From CAZRNB01 sp964601355 (GTDB taxonomy: Bacteria; Planctomycetota; Phycisphaerae; Sedimentisphaerales; Anaerobacaceae): DNA of 19,717 bases. Where the stretch lies: the NCBI GenBank assembly GCA_964601355.1, contig CAZRNB010000054.1, positions 1-19,717 of the forward strand. The letters run 5' to 3'. Shown piece by piece: positions 16,033-19,717 of the stretch. The translations under genes were made by a program, and so were the position numbers. A model generated the notes under the pieces. The model had not been told where the DNA came from. It saw only the letters and a list, made by a program, of their open reading frames with translations, and did not search any database. The stretch's first letter is position 1. Each line of letters opens with the position of its first letter.

Positions 16033-16185
16033 ATGGCCAAATTGGTCACGTTAGCTTTAACCTTGCGGCATCCATCTCTTGAGGTGGCACACAAGTCAGA
16101 TGGTAATGCGGATAAAGCAGGCAAAAGGCTAAAGAGCAAAAAGGAAAGAGCCACTAACAATTTAGCTTGCCCCTGTGAAGCATAA
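16033..16185 (+). CDS. Possible 50-residue small ORF inside the RNA candidate
   Basis: An ATG frame of 50 codons begins MAKLVTLALTLRHPSLEVAH, continues through a Lys/Arg-rich middle and ends LACPCEA. It lies between the possible promoter and the terminator, so it could be the reason for the transcript. Against it: no ribosome-binding sequence before the ATG, and its start and end are both in predicted stems. It has no recognisable domain. Confidence 0.2.
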   Translation: MAKLVTLALTLRHPSLEVAHKSDGNADKAGKRLKSKKERATNNLACPCEA

Positions 16186-16261
16186 GGCGAGTATTTCAAA
16201 AATAATAAAGAAGATAGATACAGGAATACGCTCGCCGGCTTAGACGCAGGGGCTTTTTTTT
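16169..16261 (+). terminator. Strong plus-strand intrinsic terminator without a known gene
   Basis: GCCCCTGTG (16169-16177) pairs with CGCAGGGGC (16245-16253), continued by AAGC/GCTT and GGCGAG/CTCGCC (16186-16191 with 16231-16236), 19 base pairs in all with small bulges, then eight T at 16254-16261. The nearest recognised plus-strand gene ends 2.4 kb upstream, so it must serve a transcript not explained by the annotated genes. Confidence 0.75.
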
Positions 16262-16293
16262 AGCTCAATAAAACAACTATGTTATCCATGTCG

Positions 16294-16650
16294 CTACTTT
16301 TCCAGGAACCTCGGAAGTTTAGCTTCTTGTTCAAGAGGAATTAAATAGTATAAATGACCATTGAACTGTCGTTGCTGCCATCCTTTTGGGTTTTGCCTGT
16401 ATTGCAGCGGATCTTCCAGACCGTTAATGATGAGGTCCTGTTTCCACGATTTCAATTGTGGTAAAATTGTCGTGACGTTTTCGAGGCGATCTTCAAGTGA
16501 TTTGATGCGCTCACGAAGTGATAGCACCTCCTTCTTCATCTCGGCTATATCTGCTGATACATCTTGTGAAGCAACTGGTGCTGCGCCTGTGGAAAATACC
16601 ATAATGAGCAGGATGCAAATCGTTATAACTATTGCAATCATCTTTTTCAT
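16294..16650 (-). CDS. Small exported or membrane-anchored coiled-coil protein
   Basis: The ATG with first base 16650 is chosen because AAGGAAG precedes it and the protein then opens with a compact signal sequence or membrane anchor (MKKMIAIVITICILLIMVFS), giving 118 residues; the longer frame to 16689 starts in repeat sequence. Residues about 43-72 (ADIAEMKKEVLSLRERIKSL and on) form a heptad-like coiled coil, so it probably oligomerises. The C-terminal 45 residues carry several Gln, Trp and Tyr and end PRFLEK. It lies 100 bases after the VWA gene on the same strand and may belong to the sigma-factor operon. A 19-20 base imperfect direct repeat flanks the gene (16298-16317 and 16683-16701). 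No family is recognised. Confidence 0.65.
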   Translation of the reverse strand: MKKMIAIVITICILLIMVFSTGAAPVASQDVSADIAEMKKEVLSLRERIKSLEDRLENVTTILPQLKSWKQDLIINGLEDPLQYRQNPKGWQQRQFNGHLYYLIPLEQEAKLPRFLEK

Positions 16651-16682
16651 ATTTCTTCCTTTTTTATAATACCAATTTCTGT

Positions 16683-16721
16683 TTTTCAAGGAACGCGGAA
16701 GAATCCCGTGTGAAACACGGG
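16683..16721 (-). repeat. Intergenic repeat with perfect hairpin
   Basis: Positions 16683-16701 resemble 16298-16317, which encodes the end of the coiled-coil protein. Next to it, CCCGTGT (16705-16711) and ACACGGG (16715-16721) form a perfect 7-bp stem with a three-base loop. It lies between the VWA gene and the coiled-coil gene and may be a decayed second copy of a 3' gene end, or an extragenic palindromic element. Confidence 0.5.
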
Positions 16722-16750
16722 GCTAAATATTTATCCACCTTCGGGGTTAT

Positions 16751-18940
16751 TTATTCTTCGTTGTTTTCTGTCTTCGTTTCATCTGCCGGTTTCATAAGAC
16801 GTTTTGCTTTCGAGACCATATCGGCCAGCTCAATTACATCGGGATTATCCTTAAATTCTCTGTTGAGCTGTTGAGCACGTTCGAGCACTTTATCGAGGGT
16901 TGCACCTTTGGCCCAATAGCTTTTACGCAAAATCTCGGCAAATTCGGCGACGGTCGCAGCAAGCCTGAATTCTTTGCTTGATTGTTCAAAATTCTTATTG
17001 AGATTGTCTGTGGCAATGGAGCTTTTAAATTCGGTTACGGTTGTGGCTTCGGCGTCTTTATAGCGGACATAAGTAGTAGCGATATTACCTTTTTTATTCG
17101 GCCACAGCTTTAGCTCATAAAGAGCCGTTACGGAGTGTCCCGCGCCGGTTTCGCCGCCATCGTATTTGTCGTCACGGAATTTTTCATCGGGCACGTCACG
17201 GTTTTCGTAACCTATTAATCGGTAGCTCCGCACAACTTCCGGATTGAAGTCCACCTGCACCTTGACGTCTCTGGCGACCACCTGTAATGTGCCGGTCAGA
17301 TTTTCTTCAAAAATCCGTTTTGCTTCGGTAATAGTGTCAACATACGCGTAATGGCCGTTGCCTTTGTCGCCCAGTTTTTCCAGCAGCACGTCATTGAAAT
17401 TACCCATACCGAATCCGATAGATGAGAGTGTGATTCCTTTGTCCGCCTTTTCCTTGATAAGTTTTAGGATCTCATCGGCGGAGGTTTCTCCGACGTTGGC
17501 TACGCCGTCCGAGCAAAGTATAACACGATTGATAAAGCCCTGCCTGTATGCTTTCTCAGCCATTTCGTAGCCGATGCGGATGCCTTCCTCAGCATAAGTT
17601 GAGCCGCTTGCCTGAAGCATTTCTATCTCGGTTAAAATCTTGTCCTTTTCATCAAGTTCCTTATAGTCCATAAGTTTTGTGCCCCGGCTGCCATAGACGG
17701 CGATTCCAATCTGGTCATGTTCTTTCAGCTTTTCTACCAGCAGTCGCAAGGCTCTTTTTACAAGCCCAAGGCGGTTCTCTCGACTCATCGACCCCGACAC
17801 ATCTATCACGAATGTCAGGATGGCGGGCTTTCGGCTCTCTTCACTGACTTGTTTTGTCTTTAAGCCGAAGCGAAGTAAGAAACTGTTCTTTCGTCCGGTG
17901 CCAAATTCCCAAGGGGCAGCCTCAGCGTAAACCGCAAACACATCTTCCTGCGGAGCTGGGTAGCCGTATTTGAAATAATTGATGAACTCTTCGACCCTGA
18001 CCGCCTTTTCCGGCGGCAGGTGACCATCCAGCAGGTACTTGCGGACGATTGTGTAGCTGCCGGTATCGACGTCCGTTGCGAAGGTGGACAAATGGTCGTC
18101 CTCGGTGTCGATAAACGGATTGACGCCGTAGTTCTCAAAGAACACTCCGTCATAGGCTTCTGCATTTGGCGGCGTAGTCCCGCCGTGCGCCATCGGATAG
18201 CTATATGGATGTATCTCGCCCCTTCGGAAGCCCATTGGTGTACCAACAAAAGCCGGTTCACGAGCATCTCTTAAACCGGATGCCCTTGATGTTATTGAGC
18301 GATTAAGCTCTTTTTTTGTATCCTCCACTTTTCCTTTCCAACCATACATAGTGTCGCTTCTAATTTCAGACATCGAAGATGGTTGATTATCCTTAGCTAT
18401 AAGAGTCGTATCAATTTGTGAATCAAAAATAAGGTTGTCGGTTTTCGAGGATCGGATCTCAACATTTTTACTAATCCCTGATTCCTGGCCGCTGATCCCT
18501 GATTTATCGGCGTTATACTCAATCTTAGCCGGCTTCAAATCTCTCGACTCGGCTCGGGACAGGATTGATGATTCTTTTCCTGTGGTTTCGACAAGTCCCT
18601 TAGTCCCGTCAGGGACGCCTAATGGCGGGACAAGCTCGCCACTGGGCTGCCGTGCTGCTTTGTCAATTCTATTCTGTTTGGATATAAAAATAGCAAGTCC
18701 AATGCCGCAGATTACAAGGATAGTTGCTGCACAAGACAGGTATCTTATCCAGTATGGATTCGACAAGCTCACCACAGGTTTTCTCTTTGGATTTTGCCCT
18801 TTAAGCTCGCTAATGGCCTTATCTGTAACCGAATCTGTAAACGCCTTGCCCGGTTGATTTGGATCAGCGGTTAGTTTTACTAATCGCGAGATATTTTGCT
18901 CAAGAAGGCTATGCCTTAAATTGTTTTCTTTAGGCTTCAT
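16751..18940 (-). CDS. Membrane-anchored von Willebrand factor A domain protein, YfbK-like, possible anti-sigma
   Basis: A 729-residue protein. Residues 1-65 are hydrophilic and would be cytoplasmic; residues about 66-88 (YLSCAATILVICGIGLAIF) form a single membrane helix; residues about 90-230 are a low-complexity linker. From about 250 comes the domain that precedes VWA in YfbK-type proteins (FFENYGVNPFIDTEDDHLSTFATDVDTGSY), then the VWA domain with a complete metal site beginning DVSGSMS (Asp380, Ser382, Ser384), plus GSTYAEEG and CSDGVANVG, and a C-terminal domain of the DUF3520 type. VWA domains bind protein partners through a divalent cation. The start overlaps the stop of the ECF sigma gene by four bases, and the topology (short cytoplasmic segment, one helix, large outer domain) is that of an anti-sigma or sensor. 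No classical zinc-binding anti-sigma motif is present, so that role is an inference. Confidence 0.85.
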   Translation of the reverse strand: MKPKENNLRHSLLEQNISRLVKLTADPNQPGKAFTDSVTDKAISELKGQNPKRKPVVSLSNPYWIRYLSCAATILVICGIGLAIFISKQNRIDKAARQPSGELVPPLGVPDGTKGLVETTGKESSILSRAESRDLKPAKIEYNADKSGISGQESGISKNVEIRSSKTDNLIFDSQIDTTLIAKDNQPSSMSEIRSDTMYGWKGKVEDTKKELNRSITSRASGLRDAREPAFVGTPMGFRRGEIHPYSYPMAHGGTTPPNAEAYDGVFFENYGVNPFIDTEDDHLSTFATDVDTGSYTIVRKYLLDGHLPPEKAVRVEEFINYFKYGYPAPQEDVFAVYAEAAPWEFGTGRKNSFLLRFGLKTKQVSEESRKPAILTFVIDVSGSMSRENRLGLVKRALRLLVEKLKEHDQIGIAVYGSRGTKLMDYKELDEKDKILTEIEMLQASGSTYAEEGIRIGYEMAEKAYRQGFINRVILCSDGVANVGETSADEILKLIKEKADKGITLSSIGFGMGNFNDVLLEKLGDKGNGHYAYVDTITEAKRIFEENLTGTLQVVARDVKVQVDFNPEVVRSYRLIGYENRDVPDEKFRDDKYDGGETGAGHSVTALYELKLWPNKKGNIATTYVRYKDAEATTVTEFKSSIATDNLNKNFEQSSKEFRLAATVAEFAEILRKSYWAKGATLDKVLERAQQLNREFKDNPDVIELADMVSKAKRLMKPADETKTENNEE
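18611..18654 (+). repeat. Dispersed GC-rich repeat, copy 3 (in VWA gene linker)
   Basis: AGGGACGCCTAATGGCGGGA at 18611-18630 shares the core GGGACGCCTWAYGGCGG with copy 1, and 18637-18654 shares its second module. The two modules are 26 bases apart here against 46 in copy 1. TCCCGTC/GGGAC around 18603-18615 can pair. It is read in the opposite strand by the VWA gene, encoding a Pro/Gly-rich part of the linker just after the membrane helix, where an insertion would do little harm. Confidence 0.6.
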
Positions 18941-19530
18941 GGTATTTGCTCCTGTACGTGCGATGGCACTATTTTTTTGATTTCTTCGCGAAGGGAAATC
19001 CTTGCTCGATACAATAAGCTATGAACGGCTTTTTCAGTGACACCCATCTGCTGAGCAATTTTTTGTGCCGTCAGACCTTCGAGGTATTTGGCTTTCAATA
19101 CAGCCTGTTCCCTGCCTTCCAGATTATTCAAAGCTGCTCTTACAACGGCAACTGTTTCTTTTTGCTCGAGCACTTCATCAGGTAATAGCTTATTGTCTAT
19201 CGTCTGAAGATAGCAGCTAATATCACCATTGATATTGCTGTGGCTGGCCCGATTTCTTATTTCGAGGCGGATATTATTCCTCGCTATCCCGAAAATCCAT
19301 TCTTCATTAGTGCCTTTCGAGGGGTTAAAGCTATTCCGGCCTCGCACAGCGTCAAAAACCGTCTTTTGCACCAGCTCTTCCGCAAGTGCCGGGTTCGGCC
19401 AGTGCTTCATAAACATTCCGTAAAGCTTTGGTATCTGGCAGTTTAGGAACTCCAGCCATGCTTCGGTATCGCCCTCGGTTATACCCTGCCGATCTTTTTG
19501 GTTATGCTCTTCTGCCACTTTGTTAAGCAT
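18937..19530 (-). CDS. ECF-type RNA polymerase sigma factor
   Basis: A 197-residue protein. Residues about 17-90 form sigma region 2 (DTEAWLEFLNCQIPKLYGMF, LAEELVQKTVFDAVRG, EEWIFGIARNNIRLEIRNR); residues about 130-185 form region 4 with a helix-turn-helix (LEGLTAQKIAQQMGVTEKAV, then HSLLYRARISLREEI). There is no region 1.1 or 3, as expected for the extracytoplasmic-function group. The ATG at 19530 has AAGGA only two bases away; a GTG four codons later would be better spaced, so the true start could be either. Its stop codon overlaps the ATG of the VWA protein, so the pair is translationally coupled. Target promoters are unknown; self-regulation is common in this class, but I could not identify a matching promoter in the 120 bases upstream. 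Confidence 0.9.
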   Translation of the reverse strand: MLNKVAEEHNQKDRQGITEGDTEAWLEFLNCQIPKLYGMFMKHWPNPALAEELVQKTVFDAVRGRNSFNPSKGTNEEWIFGIARNNIRLEIRNRASHSNINGDISCYLQTIDNKLLPDEVLEQKETVAVVRAALNNLEGREQAVLKAKYLEGLTAQKIAQQMGVTEKAVHSLLYRARISLREEIKKIVPSHVQEQIP

Positions 19531-19652
19531 TCCTTACTGGTACCAGCTTCTATTAATTATTATGCGCAGGAAGGGCGGATTACTCACAAAAATTTTATAT
19601 TTGTTGTTTTATAAGGTGAAAAAATATGCTGATGTTTTAAGATGTCAGTTTT

Positions 19653-19717
19653 TTAGTAGTCTCTCATAGGTCTAAGCCATTCCGGCCAATCGCTCGCTGT
19701 AACACCGCCGGCTAAAG
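19653..19717 (-). CDS. Possible C-terminal end of a minus-strand gene, cut by the window
   Basis: From the right edge a frame of 20 codons reads LAGGVTASDWPEWLRPMRDY and then TAA at 19653-19655. The Trp/Pro-containing composition looks more like a protein end than random sequence, and it would precede the sigma gene by about 120 bases. Only 20 codons are visible, so this is a weak call. A hairpin (CTGATGT 19629-19635/ATGTCAG 19642-19648) lies just after the stop. Confidence 0.35.
   Translation of the reverse strand, partial: LAGGVTASDWPEWLRPMRDY

Larger units (their letters stand above)
16015..16261 (+). ncRNA. Candidate structured small RNA with its own terminator
   Basis: GTGGCTCT (16020-16027) is the exact reverse complement of AGAGCCAC (16147-16154), closing a domain of about 135 bases. 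Inside, TGGCC/GGTCA (16034-16048) and CCATCT/AGATGG (about 16072-16103) can pair. A strong terminator follows at once. A weak promoter-like pair, TTGGAA (15978-15983) and AATATT (16001-16006), has 17-base spacing and would start transcription near 16015. No known RNA class fits: I find no tmRNA, SRP, 6S or RNase P hallmark. The strand is opposite to both flanking genes. Confidence 0.4.
15631..16293 (+). other. 663-base region without a recognised protein gene
   Basis: The left part, 15641-16010, is AT-rich and should contain the promoter of the M3 peptidase on the minus strand; no clear promoter elements stand out. The right part holds a plus-strand structured-RNA candidate (16015-16261) ending in a strong terminator. 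A minus-strand frame at 16005-16199 reads like a signal peptide but has only a TTG start and no ribosome site. Confidence 0.6.

Noticed and set aside
16005..16199. Minus-strand frame of 64 codons that looks like a signal peptide
   Set aside because: It needs a TTG start, has no ribosome site and lies antisense to a region with strong plus-strand RNA structure; the hydrophobic look can come from the complementary Lys-rich frame.
16015..16261. tmRNA, because the plus-strand frame contains TNNLA before a stop
   Set aside because: No tRNA-like ends, no T-loop sequence of the GGTTCRA type and the tag does not end in Ala-Ala; the likeness is only a few residues.

Overview
The window looks like a chromosomal piece of a free-living, probably Gram-negative bacterium with moderate GC. 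My best guess is Planctomycetota, class Phycisphaerae. That rests on the flavour of the proteins (a large VWA protein paired with an ECF sigma factor, secreted alpha-helical repeat proteins, a DUF763 protein, cytoplasmic GH3 and GH116-like enzymes) and is an inference, not a marker-based assignment. I see no rRNA, tRNA, CRISPR array, transposase or phage gene.

Layout. (1) Positions 1-6743, plus strand: a sugar-catabolism operon with the 3' part of a PfkB-type sugar kinase, a NagZ-like GH3 enzyme, an unrecognised 403-residue protein and a GH116-like glycosidase, closed by an intrinsic terminator. None of the two hydrolases has a signal peptide, so they probably act on sugars already taken up. 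(2) Positions 6992-12431, plus strand: a small orphan LuxR-type regulator, a long leader with a possible pseudoknot, and four exported proteins. The last two are diverged Gly/Ala/Ser/Gln-rich paralogs, each with its own terminator; this is the most interesting part of the window. (3) Positions 12545-13747: a DUF763 protein with a helix-hairpin-helix. It converges on an exported M3 oligoendopeptidase (13759-15630, minus), and one perfect palindrome covers both stop codons. (4) Positions 15631-16293: no recognised protein gene, but a strong plus-strand terminator preceded by a closed stem, which suggests an unannotated small RNA or tiny gene. (5) Positions 16294-19530, minus strand: an ECF sigma factor, an overlapping membrane-anchored VWA protein that may serve as its anti-sigma partner, and a small coiled-coil exported protein. 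(6) The extreme right end holds about 20 codons of a possible minus-strand gene.

Across the window there is a dispersed GC-rich, hairpin-forming repeat that sits in frame inside coding regions of three unrelated genes (GH3, GH116-like, VWA), similar in kind to the in-frame palindromic elements known from Rickettsia. The strongest candidates for something undescribed are the tandem secreted paralogs with their LuxR-type regulator, the in-frame repeat family, the leader upstream of 7955 and the plus-strand RNA candidate near 16015-16261.
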